A stretch of DNA of 64,000 nucleotides from NCBI RefSeq assembly GCF_050436995.1, contig NC_134771.1, forward strand, positions 6,303,501 to 6,367,500, written 5' to 3'. The DNA comes from Anticarsia gemmatalis (Eukaryota > Arthropoda > Insecta > Lepidoptera > Erebidae). Of the stretch, positions 1 through 10,700 are shown one piece after another. A program made the position numbers and the translations under genes. The notes under the pieces were generated by a model. That model was given only the letters and a program-made list of their open reading frames with translations. It had not been told where the DNA came from and searched no databases. Numbering within the stretch: position 1 is the stretch's first letter; every line of letters begins with the position of its first letter.

Positions 1-60
1 TTGTCCCGGGTGGGATTCGAACCCGCCACACGCGGCGCTACGGTTGTTGCGGCGAGGTGA
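1..60 (-). mobile_element. tRNA-headed SINE (family 2), truncated by window edge
   Basis: Reverse-strand head of the SINE seen more fully at 2219-2455. The B-box-like GGTTCGAATCCC core reads on the - strand near position 17, and the element shares the GTGGCGGGTTCGAATCC context. Confidence 0.6.
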
Positions 61-464
61 GGTTTAATAGGTCTATTAACTTGGGTATATACTGTTTGTG
101 ACTTTAGTGTATCTTTTCAGCGAAACATTTAAAAACCGTAGTCTAGTTAGTTTCGGGGACGCCCCGTCCAGGAAAGAATCCACTTGAGGTATTTTTTGTT
201 CTTTATATATAGTTTTTTATGCCTCCCCGGAGTAGGCTCTCTTAAGGCCAAATGCAGCAATGTCTCTCATCTTGAAATAACTGTTAAGTATCATATTGTA
301 AACACTTTGACATATATCGTAGCGACAGATTTACTTTAGCAGCACTTAAAATTGAAATATGTGTTTGGCAGTACACTTAAACCTTTCAATAAAAGAATCT
401 ACTTTAGTTTCCATATCGTTTGGTTAATAAACAACTCAATGTCAAGTCTTTCAATTTTTTTAAA

Positions 465-558
465 TACCTTAGACGTGGCTTAACGACTGTTATCTTAATT
501 GACAACAACCGGAGCCAATTTTACGTGCCTTCCGAATCACGGAGGCTTAGTTCAGGTA
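465..558 (-). mobile_element. 5S-rRNA-derived SINE fragment
   Basis: Reverse-strand fragment matching the middle and tail of the 5S-headed SINE family (see 4382-4636), from the GACGTGGCTTAACGACTGTT block to the CCGAAGCACGG-like block. The head is missing. Confidence 0.55.
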
Positions 559-870
559 GTGTATGCGAATACGGCGCATAAGGACTTGTGTTCGAATCCC
601 GGGTCGGGAAAAAAGTATTTTTTTAGTTTTCTGTTAAGAAGTTGAGGCCGTAGTTCTCCGTACCTCGGAGAGCACGTAAAGCCGTCGTTCCTGCGCCTGA
701 CCTCTCACTAGTCGTGTCGGTTATGCGTCCCACCAGGCTATGAGAGTGAAGGAATAGATAGTGTACCTGTGTATTGTGCACACACTTGGACACTATAAAC
801 AAAGTCCTGCACAATTGGCTGGTTTCAAAGACCGCCGTAGCCGAATTTTGGCTAAGGAAAGACATTATTA
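552..870 (+). mobile_element. tRNA-headed SINE with LINE-like tail
   Basis: A B-box-like GTTCGAATCCC lies at 590-600. It is followed by a tail that recurs in reverse orientation at 19128-19440 (blocks around CTCGGAGAGCACGTAAA and GACCTCTCACTAGTCGTG). The repetition plus the tRNA-like head supports a SINE rather than a tRNA gene. Confidence 0.5.
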
Positions 871-933
871 AGTTCGCATGTTTGTAATGGCCTGAGTATA
901 GTAGGCCTATTTCAAATTTTTATTTATGTTACA

Positions 934-1174
934 AGCTGACCCGCGCAACTTCGCTTGCGTCACATAAGAGAGAATGTATCAAAAATTTCCCCGTTTTTGT
1001 TACATTTTATACTGGTACCCTGCTCCTATTTTTCGAAGCGTGATGATATATAGCCTATAGCATTCCTCGATAAATGGGCTATCTAGCACTGAAATATTTT
1101 TTTTAAATCGGACCAGTAGTTCCTGAGATTAGCGCGTTCAAACAAACACTTCAGCTTTATAATATTAGTATAGA
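934..1174 (-). mobile_element. Helitron-like non-autonomous element
   Basis: Nearly full-length reverse copy. The - strand begins TCTATACTAATATTATAAAG and ends with the CGCAA-GCGAAG-TTGCG hairpin followed by GGGTCAGCTTG, where the usual CTAG end is mutated. It encodes no protein. Confidence 0.7.
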
Positions 1175-1486
1175 TTGTTAAGAATAATCTTCAGTTTTCA
1201 TGCAAATATGTTAAGGCTATTTACTATTGTTTCAGTCAGATCGTGGTGTATACAATGCTATTGTTTTATACATAAATGTACAATACATACTTGTTATAGA
1301 GATTGTTGTCAAACGCGTCATCCCTTGACGAATACAATAAGTAAAACCTGTGGTTAATATTGGAAAATTGGCCTACATATTGTAATACAAAGATTTTACC
1401 GTGTCTGTCTGTCTGATCACGTTCCATTCAAAAACTACTGAGACAGATTTGGATTCATTTTGAGTTAAAATTATTTGGGTTAGAAA

Positions 1487-1682
1487 GACAACTACACTTA
1501 GGAATTGCTCTTGTGTCGCGGGGATTTTTAAAAACATACAAGCAACGGACATGAATTACAACTAGACCCGAAATAACTGTGTGAATCGCATAAAATTGTC
1601 CTGTGTGGGAATCGAACTCTCGACCGATGCAAAGGTAACGACATATTATGGCCACCTTAACCATTGCGCAACGGAGGACAGT
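1487..1682 (-). mobile_element. tRNA-headed SINE (family 1)
   Basis: The - strand reads a tRNA-like head (TTGCGCAATGGTTAAGG, then GGTTCGA-like B box), then the family tail TTTGTATGTTTTTAAAAATCC...GCGACACAAGAGCAATTC. Nine or more relatives occur in the window. Confidence 0.75.
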
Positions 1683-1937
1683 CAAATTAGAATAAAATAC
1701 TATTTTTTAGGATTATAATAAAACATGTAGTTTTGGTCTTTCATAGATCGTGTGTGCCCCTCAAAATTCAGAAGTCAGTTTGCCACATTTGTCTGAGTTA
1801 TTCGTAATATTTAATGAATGATTGAAATTGTAACTGGGTTGATTGACCGCAAACCGCACGAGGAAAATATTTGCGTAATATAATAATTTAATGTATAATG
1901 AGGTTGCAGGTAATAATTGTATTAACACCCTGAAATA

Positions 1938-2151
1938 TTAGGTCGGGGAAAAAGTCTTTTCGCATTATAGTATGTATGAACTTGTAATAAAATCTTTTCT
2001 CTACACAAAAAAACTCGATATTTGGGTACCTCACGAGCTCACTGAAAGAAACCTAATGAACCGTGTACTCATTTGTGATTATTGAAGCCAAAGAGATTTT
2101 ATTACAAATTCATACATACTATAATGCGAAAAGACTTTTTCCCCGACCTAA
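1938..2151. mobile_element. Mariner-type MITE
   Basis: Terminal inverted repeats begin TTAGGTCGGGGAAAAAGTCT and extend inward past GTATGTATGAACTTGTAATA, so much of the element can fold on itself. It is flanked by a TA duplication at 1936-1937 and 2152-2153. No transposase is encoded. Confidence 0.8.
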
Positions 2152-2218
2152 TAGATACATACTATAATGTAAGATCATGCCTGTGTGCTATTACTCTTGC
2201 TTCGCTATTAAAAATGTT

Positions 2219-2455
2219 AGTCCCATGTAATAGGGGGCGAGCCTATTGCCATATACCGGGCACGTTAGCTGATAAACATACTTATATACTTCTTAATACA
2301 TACTTATATAGATACTTTAACAAGCAGGCTCAGAACAGATACTGATGCTCATCACACAAATATTTGTCCCAGGTGGGATTCGAACCCACCACACGCGGCG
2401 CTACGGTAATCGCGGCGAAATGACCGCCTAAACCACTGCGCCAAACGTGCATTTA
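2219..2455 (-). mobile_element. tRNA-headed SINE (family 2)
   Basis: The - strand starts GCACGTTTGGCGCAGTGGTT (A-box-like), continues to GGTGGGTTCGAATCCCACC (B-box-like), and ends in a tail with GGCAATAGGCTCGCCCCCTA. Partial relatives are at 1, 9497, 30556, 36640 and 37502. Confidence 0.7.
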
Positions 2456-2767
2456 AAAAGACACGAAATTGCAGAAGACATATATGTATAATTTCTAATC
2501 TTAATTATGTTTTACTGTGTAAATAAAAAACTCTCATATTGTTATCTGCAATAAGTAAATATAATTAATTTCGCAACTGAGTCATAATTTTGAGTCATAA
2601 TTATTTTAACAGTGCACTCTCGTTCAGAGGAAGTAGGTATTATTACTTGGATAGGAATGACTCAGTGGTTCATGTTATTGTCTCGTTGTTTACGTTGAAC
2701 AGACGTGTTGCACGTTCGATTCCCATATGGTGTTATTTAAGTGATTTTGAGTTTGGTATTTTGGTAA

Positions 2768-3040
2768 CGAGGCGCCCATAGCCAGTTGCGCTCACCGTTC
2801 GGTGAACGAACCGTGGGTGAAGCAACCGTGGGTGAAGCAACCGTTGGCGCGGTCATTCCATAGATGGGTGACCGCAGAGTGGTATTTGAACTGGGCGTCT
2901 CCCTGCTTCGGAGAGCACGTTAAAAGTAGGTCCCGGTTGTTGTCTATTAAGATAGCAGTCGTTAAGCCACGTCAAAGGCCTTCGGTTGGCTTGAACAACT
3001 TTGACACTAGGATGACCACTAACCATACGATAAGAAGAAG
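2768..3040 (+). mobile_element. 5S-rRNA-derived SINE
   Basis: The head resembles 5S rRNA (TAAGCA-like block, GGCGCGGTCATT, ATAGATGGGTGACCGC). This copy carries a short internal duplication, AACCGTGGGTGAAGC twice at about 2807-2837, and ends in (AAG)n. Confidence 0.7.
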
Positions 3041-3289
3041 AAGAAGTTTGGTGTTTCTGTACATTTATATAAAAAAGACATGCTTACATACTTTCGCATT
3101 TATAATAATGCTAAATACGGTTAAGTGACGAATAACGTGATCAAAAGATATACGATCTGGAAATGTATGAACAATTTGTTGATATTCTACTGGTTAAAGT
3201 AACTGATACTTATTCAGGTGATTGCCTCAGTGGCACGATCGGTAGTATATGCGACTGCCGTATAAAAGTCTCTGGTTCAAACCCTAGAT

Positions 3290-3512
3290 TTGGCCATAAA
3301 GTTTTTTTAGAGAGAATAGGTCATAATTTTCCCCGTTTTAGTAATATTTTTCACTGGTACTCTGCTCCTATTGGTCGTAGCGTGATGATATTTAGTCTAT
3401 AGCCTTCCTCAATAAATAGGCTATCCAGCAATAAAAGAATTATTCAAATCGGACCAGTAGTTCCTGAGATTAGCGCGTCCAAACAAAAAAACTCTTCAGC
3501 TTTATAATATTG
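3290..3512 (-). mobile_element. Helitron-like element, degraded
   Basis: Reverse copy containing the conserved TTTTCCCCGTTTT, GTAGCGTGATGATAT and CCAGTAGTTCCTGAGATTAG blocks. The CTAG terminus and hairpin are lost. Confidence 0.6.
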
Positions 3513-3755
3513 ATGATGTTTAAACCAGTCTAAGTCTCTGATATCTGCCTAACTTGTAACAGTTATTACGTAACGTCTAACATTTAACAAGTAACATACA
3601 TCATCGTGATAGGGCAAAGTTCAATCGGTCACATTTAAGCAATTGATTGTCGTTTGATTGACTCATAACTCAAGAACTACTGTACTCTATTTAGTAAGTA
3701 GATTGGTAATGACGTTGTTACCGTTGTACGTTGACTACGTTAACATATAATAGGA

Positions 3756-3865
3756 AACGGGAATTAACGCGAACACGCATTTTACCTTAAAATGCCTAAC
3801 TTTTTGACGCAGGTTGCACTTGCCGTAGTCGCAGGCTGACGTCAGCCAGCCAATTCCCGATTCCT
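3756..3865. mobile_element. MITE fragment (GGGAATTAACGCGAACAC family)
   Basis: Shares GGGAATTAACGCGAACAC and GCAGGTTGCACT blocks with 25613-25735. Ends are partly inverted (CAATTCCCGATTCC). Confidence 0.45.
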
Positions 3866-4081
3866 TTTATATATTAAACATGCAACGTGAGAGCTTTAAA
3901 ATTATGAAGGGACTACGTTCTTCTCTACTGATCTTTTTTAAATATAAAATAGTGAAAGATCAATGATACTTTATCCGACGTGGGAATCGAGCCAGGAACC
4001 TTATAGTCAGCAGGCGGATACACAACCGAATGCGCTACAAAGGCTGAAAATACTATTTTACATAGACAAGGACATATTATT

Positions 4082-4286
4082 ATGCCTCAGTGGCGCACTG
4101 GTTAAGGCGATCGCCACGCCACCACCAGGGCGTTGAGAAGTGGTTTGATTCCCACATGGAACAATTATTTCTGCGATTCACAAATAGTTGTTTCGAGTCT
4201 GGTTGTACTTTGTGTCCGTTGTTTGTATGTTTGTAAAAGTCCCCGCGACACAAAAGCAATTCTTAGAGCAGGAGATATCTTTATCA
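4082..4286 (+). mobile_element. tRNA-headed SINE (family 1)
   Basis: Head TGGCGCACTGGTTAAGG, B-box-like TGGTTTGATTCCC, then the common tail with GTGTCCGTTGTTTGTATGTT and GTCCCCGCGACACAAAAGC. Confidence 0.75.
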
Positions 4287-4381
4287 AGATAAGATAATTA
4301 TACCTTATGATGCCTTTTCCCCACGAAATGTTTTCAGGCGAACTAATTTGCGGGCATAAGCTAATTATTATAATGTTTAAT

Positions 4382-4636
4382 GCGAGGCGCCCTTAGCCAG
4401 TTGCGCTCACCGGTCTGACATAGATCTGTGGGTGAAGCAACCGTTGGCGCGATCATTCTATAGATGGGTGACCGCATAGTGGTATTTGAGCTGGGCGTCT
4501 CCGTGCTTCGGAGGGCACGTAAAAAGTCGGTCCCGGTTGTTGTCTACTAAGATAACAGTCGTTAAGCCATGTCAAAGGCCTTACGGGCGGCTTGAACAAC
4601 TTTGACACTAGGTTGACCACTAACCATACGATATGA
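4382..4636 (+). mobile_element. 5S-rRNA-derived SINE
   Basis: Well-preserved copy from CGAGGCGCCCTTAGCCAG to CCACTAACCATACGATATG. The GGGTGAAGCAACCGTTGGCG / GATGGGTGACCGC region aligns with the central part of insect 5S rRNA. The target end is a short (GAAT)n. Confidence 0.75.
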
Positions 4637-4680
4637 ATGAATGAATGAATAATGTTTTTTCTTTTGTTCCAGTATAATAC

Positions 4681-4763
4681 ATGGGTGATGACTGCCAGTA
4701 CTATGACAGCAGATCATACAACTCCCTACGAGACAGTGATGACAGCCCCACACTGTCTAACAG
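4681..4763 (+). CDS. GT31 gene, coding exon 1
   Basis: Starts at the first ATG after the acceptor TTTTGTTCCAG (ends 4672). It encodes a 27-residue hydrophilic cytoplasmic stretch beginning MGDDCQYYDSRS, and ends AACAG|GTAAAT in phase 2. The frame continues exactly into 7774. Confidence 0.8.
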
Positions 4764-7700
4764 GTAAATAAACATTATATACTACTAGCGACATCTATAC
4801 TAATATTATGAAGCTGAAGAGTTTGTTTGTTTGTTTGTTTGTTTGAACGCGCTAATCTCAAGAACTACTGGTCCGATTTGAAAAAATCTTTCACCGTTAG
4901 ATAGCCTATTTATCGAGGAAGGCTATAGGCTATATATCATCACGCTACGACTAATAGGAGCAGAGTACCAGTAAAAAATGTTACAAAAACGGGGAAAATT
5001 ATGACCCATTCTCTCTTATGTGACGCAAGCGAAGTTGCGTGGGTCAGCTAGTCTATTATATGACATAGGAAACTACAGGCAACTGTACACGGAATAACTA
5101 ACACAAGAGGAAAGGGCATGCCATACTATTTCATTGAAGATGGCTGTCGCCAAACTCAGCTGTTGACATTTAACGAACACTGAAATATGAAAAGGAATAA
5201 ACGACTATTGCAAATAAAATGACCAGCCATATTTCAATGACATTAGAGTCGTATTTTGCACTAATACTTTGTGCTTTATGTCGGAATTCTATCTGTGCGG
5301 TTTTAGTGTCATCTCTTAGGTTAGTACTAGGGTATGTATAGCTACACATACTTCATATGACACGCGTGAAACGCCCACATGCCCCGTCCTCTTGTGTTAG
5401 TTATTCAGTACTAGCTTTTACCCGCGACTTCGTCCGCCACCTTAATTTTCCTAATAAGCGTCATTTTCCCGGGGTAAAAAGTAGCCTATGTCCTTTCACG
5501 GGTATCAAAATATCTCCATACCAAATTTCATGCAAATTGGTTCAGCAGTTTAGGCGTGATTGAGTAACACACAGACAGAGTTACTTTCGCATTTATAATA
5601 TTAGTATGGAAGCCGACTTCACCATAGTTGGAAGAAAGGCTATGCTGATGATATTTATTTTGTATGTTTGCGAAATTCCAATGAATCCATCATTAATTTT
5701 TAAAATCTACAAATAAAATTATTTTCCGTAGGGCTCGTATTACGTATAATAATGTTATTTATTCACAGTTCTCATAAAAACAAGAGTGGCCCTGAACGAT
5801 GCATAATTATACCACTATCCATTATCGAAGAATCCAATCAATTTGTGTCATCCATACGTTTAGTAATTAATAGCAAATATTTAAATAATGGTTCTTTTAT
5901 AGACATAGACTGCCATGAAAATATGTGACTTTTACAATTTCATGGTTTTTATGTTCAGGTGTTGTATAGTCACGTTTTAAACCTTAATTATCTACCTATA
6001 TATTTTATTTTACTTTCAGCTAAATGTAAGTACTTACATATTTTTTTCGACTTATAACTTTCGCAGTATTAGAAAAATAAACAATATAATATTATTTTTT
6101 CAAAAATCTTTGATTTATTGCAATATTGCACTAGCAGGTTCAGAAGATGAAGATGTGTTATAAGGGTTAAACTACCCCCAAAAACAATTCATTAAACCAC
6201 CCCTCTTCTCAAACATCTTTGTCATCAACCCTCCCCGTTGCACAAAGCCCTTCGCACATTTCACCCCTCCAACTCTCTCACCAGCCCCTACTTGACCCCC
6301 CATAGGTATCATAAGTCCCCCCACACACTCAACCCCCCCACGTATCACAAGACCCCCCACACACTCTACCCCCCCCCACCTATCACAAGCCCCCCCACAC
6401 GCTCTATCCCCTACCCCGCGTTAAACAAGACCCCACACCACACACGCTTTATCCCCTCCCATTTTTAAAACCCCCCACTTATCACGCACCTCCCTACGTC
6501 TTAAAACACACCCACATATTTCCAGAACCCACCCCAAACAACACAAGTCAAAAAATGATTCAGGTTCTCAAAACTAATTATATCTGTATGTAAAATCAAG
6601 TATTACCGCAATCAATTAAACCTTAATACCATCTCGTAATCGCTAATTAGTTTCAACTCGTTACATAATTAATTACTGTGTAATTACTTCAGTAATCACT
6701 GCTTCTAAAGAGTCACTTTATTTTCCCGACGCAATAGACTCGGTGTCGCCTTCTACATGAGACTAACACTATGTCAAAACGCAGGTGTGTTTCGTACACA
6801 GCCTACCCCTTGGAGTATAATGAGCGTGATGATATGTATGTATGTTTGTTTGTCTGTTGACTTTTCTAAGCTGTACGTTAGAGTTTAGCATAGCTTCCGT
6901 TCCCCAATCTATGTCTTTTCTCGGATTTCAAGCTATCTGTTATTGTCCCACTGCTGGACAAGGGTCTCCTGCGATAATGAGTATTAATGAGGGAGGGGTT
7001 AGGCCTTGAGTCCACCACACTGACCAAGTGTGGGTTGGGGACTTTGCATACCTTCAAGAACTGTTCTAAAGAACTTTCAGAAATGTATTACAATTTTTTT
7101 TATTAAATATTTTAATACACATGCATAAAAATACGCCTTCTTCCTATGGGTAGACAGAGACCCGAAAACGAAACAAACTTCCTTTGCCTCACTCACCAGT
7201 TACGAGTACTACGCATCTGACCTTCTTACTGGTATTCTGCTCCTATTGGTCGTAGCGTGATGTTATATAGCCTATAGCCTTCCTCAATAAATATTCTTTC
7301 CAACACAAAAATATTTTTTAATTCATACCAGTAGTTCCTGAGATTAAAGCGTTCAACCAAACAAACTCTACTATCTATACTATAATATTATAAAGCTGAA
7401 GAGTTTGTTTGTTTGTTTGTTTGAACGCGCTAATCTCAGGAACTACTGATCCGATTTGAAAAATTCTTTCAGTGTTAGATAGCCCATTTATCGAGGAAGG
7501 CTATAGGCTAAATAACATCACGCTATGGTCATAGTGATGATATACTTAATATATATGTTAGTTTGTAAGGTATATATCTATGAGCCATTGTAGCTTGAAA
7601 ATAAAATGATTTATTTATTTATTTATTAGAAGCGGAGTAGCAACGCAAAATGTTACAAAAACGTGGAAAAATTTTGACCTATTTTCTTAGGTGACACAAG

Positions 7701-10700
7701 CGAAGTTGCGCGGGTCAGCTAGTTTTACAATATAAGTATAGATGCATTAAAACATTTTGTATTCTTCTTTCAGGCACGAGTACCGTCGCGTCGCGTACCC
7801 GACGAAAAAAGAAGAAAGGCAAAGAAGGTCAACGTTCAGCGTTTTAGCGAAGTTCTTTATATTCTGCACCGGGATGATAGTGTTCTGTGTGCTCATGTAC
7901 ATACCTGTTTATAATAAGGCTAGCAATCAGCTGACTAAAGGTGGGTTATAGTCTGCAGCAAACTGTATAGAGTCGGCCGCAAACTATTTGTTGTGAGCGA
8001 CAGACTGTTTGCTGTGAGTAGCAGACTGTTTATATTCAGCGCCTTATGTTTGTAGTCGGTGACAGACTGTTAGTACACTGCGACTGACTGTAAGCACTCG
8101 GCGTCAGACTGTTTGCAGTGCTTGGCATTCAGTTTTTAGTCGGCATTAGACTGCTTTTATTTAGCGGCAGACTGTTTGTCAGCGACAAATTGGCTTTAGA
8201 TAGTCGGCGTAATAAGGTAGTTGCCTACCAGTCAAATTAGCCACTCTTTATGAAATATCAAAAACGCATTTTAATATTGAAATACGACGTAGTGACGTCA
8301 CTATGTCATATTTTCGTTGGTATCAAATGACTGTCTAATTAATTGTTTCCGTCTGTAATAATTACAATTTCAACAACATTTACGAAAAAAGCTGTATGTA
8401 TGTAAATGAGATAATAGTCTATATGCAAAGAGTCCGCTCTTTGCAGTCGGCAGCAGACAATATAAAATCGGCAGCTCTTTTTTTGCAAGTCAATAAAGTA
8501 ATATTTTTGTTTTTCTTTATTCCAGATTTAGTAGTTGGTTGGTCGAAACAAACAAATAGGGACACAAAAGTTTACGTTCAACCAAACAATGTAACCGCAA
8601 TACAAGAGCCCAGGAATATTTGCAACAAACACAAACAAAACAAGCTTTTTTTACTCATAGTCGTGTGTTCATCGACCATTAACTTTGACAGTAGGATGGC
8701 CATACGAGAGACCTGGGGGAACTATAAAAAATACCTCACCATGTCAAAATTATACCACGCAGTCAAAGAAAAATATAAAAATTATAATTATTCTTATGAT
8801 TTGTACTCAGAAACAGCTGATTTTATAAATGTGACTAGTTATAGAAGTAAAAGGGACATATCTAGCTTTAGCCAGCTATTACCCGAATTGGCTAAAGCGC
8901 TGCAGGACAATCTGGTTAAGGATAAGACTGAAAATGTACCTGAAAAGCGTTTTGAGGACGACGATAATTCGATGTTGCCAGAATTCGACATGAATCAAGA
9001 ATTAGGTGATCAAACTGAAATTCCTAATTACGATTATTACGATTCTAATGTTATGAAAATACCACCAAAAGGTTACGAAGACAATCCTGATTTGGAAAAG
9101 GTTTTAAATCTGCTGAGAAAGGATAAAAATTTGAAAGAAAATTTGCCTAAAATTAAAGAGGAAGATGAGGTTGGCAACATTGATCCGGAGTATAAGGTGG
9201 TGTTTCTGTTGGGGTTGCCAGGTAATGATAATGATTCTGCCATACAGAACAAAATATTAGAGGAGTCTGAACGATATGGTGATGTTATTCAGGAAGGGTT
9301 CATCGATTCTTATAATAATTTGACGTTAAAATCTATAATGATGTTGAAATGGATCACTAATAACTGCAATGATAGTGGTAAGTGTTTATAAGTAAACTTT
9401 TTTTGTATATACAAACAAACATTTATAATATCACCTGACCTAGTGCACCCCAAGGTGTAGGCAGGAGTATGAAATATAACCACGTTTCGCCATTTTACAT
9501 ATATTAGTCCTATGTAATAGGGGGCTAGCCTGTTGCATACACCTTTCGGTAATCTGCTGGCGTGATATTATCTATATATTAATACGTGAAGCAAAAACTT
9601 TGGACCCCTTTTTACGAAAAATGTCCGGACGCAGAAGTATGGAATTTGTCACATTTTTTTTAATAATAATGCTTATAAAGTACATGAAATCAATAAATAA
9701 AACATTACACACACTACCACGCATTTGACATTTGTCTATATACATAGAGCACTGACATAGACATGGAGTACCATCCTATATGTATGTTTACTGAGGTCTT
9801 ACTGAAAATCATAAATTTTCATGTTAAATAACTTATAATTTAAGTTCATTAAATTTCGACTGCGGGGCGACCACTAATACATAATATCACGCCTTCTTCC
9901 CATAGTGGAAAATGATCTAAATATTATGTTTATAATATATTTTCTTGTTATTTCAGTCCGCTACATATTAAAAACCGATGATGACATGTATATAAACGTG
10001 CCGAACTTGATCGACAACCTGCGCAACCGCTCGCGAGACTTCGACAACAAGACCAGAGGCACGCGCGCCAAGGAGTACATGCTGATCGGTGACCTCATAT
10101 GTGGCGCGAGACCTGTGCTCGACTCTAGCAATAAATGGTAAGAACAACTAGGTTGGACCAGCTATTTACGGGATTTGACTAGGCAAAACTAGTTTTGACT
10201 GGATAATTTGCAAGTTTGACTAGGCAAAACTAGTTTTGACTGGATAATTTGCAAGTTTGACTAGGCAAAACTAGTTTTGACTGGATAATTTGCAGGTTTG
10301 ACTAGGCAAAAGTAGTTTTGACTGGATATCTTACAGGTTTGACTAGGCAAAACTTACTTTCGACTCGATTTTAGAGCGTTATATTCGGTAAAATTAGTCA
10401 TTTCTTGGTCATTCTAGCCATAGGTAAGTTCTTATATTAGGTAGTGTGTTAGTTAGACTAAACAATGGTTATAAACCTGCCCAATTTGATCGACAACCTG
10501 CGCAACCGCTCGCGAGACTTCGACAACAAGACGAGAGGCACGCGCGCCAAGGAGTACATGCTGATCGGTGACCTTATATGTGGCGCGAGACCTGTGCTCG
10601 ACTCTAGCAATAAATGGTAGGTACAACTAGGTTGGACCAGCTATTTTCGAGATTTGACCAGGCAAAACTAGTTTTGACTGGATAATTTGCAAGTTTGACT

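Noticed and set aside
6172..6468. Pro/His-rich small protein genes on either strand
   Set aside because: Composition follows the C-rich repeat; no splice or start context.
8396..8525. Upstream extension of GT31 exon 3 to the ATG at 8396
   Set aside because: A clear acceptor at 8525 joins exactly with exon 2 and the membrane anchor; the extension is intronic repeat-like sequence.
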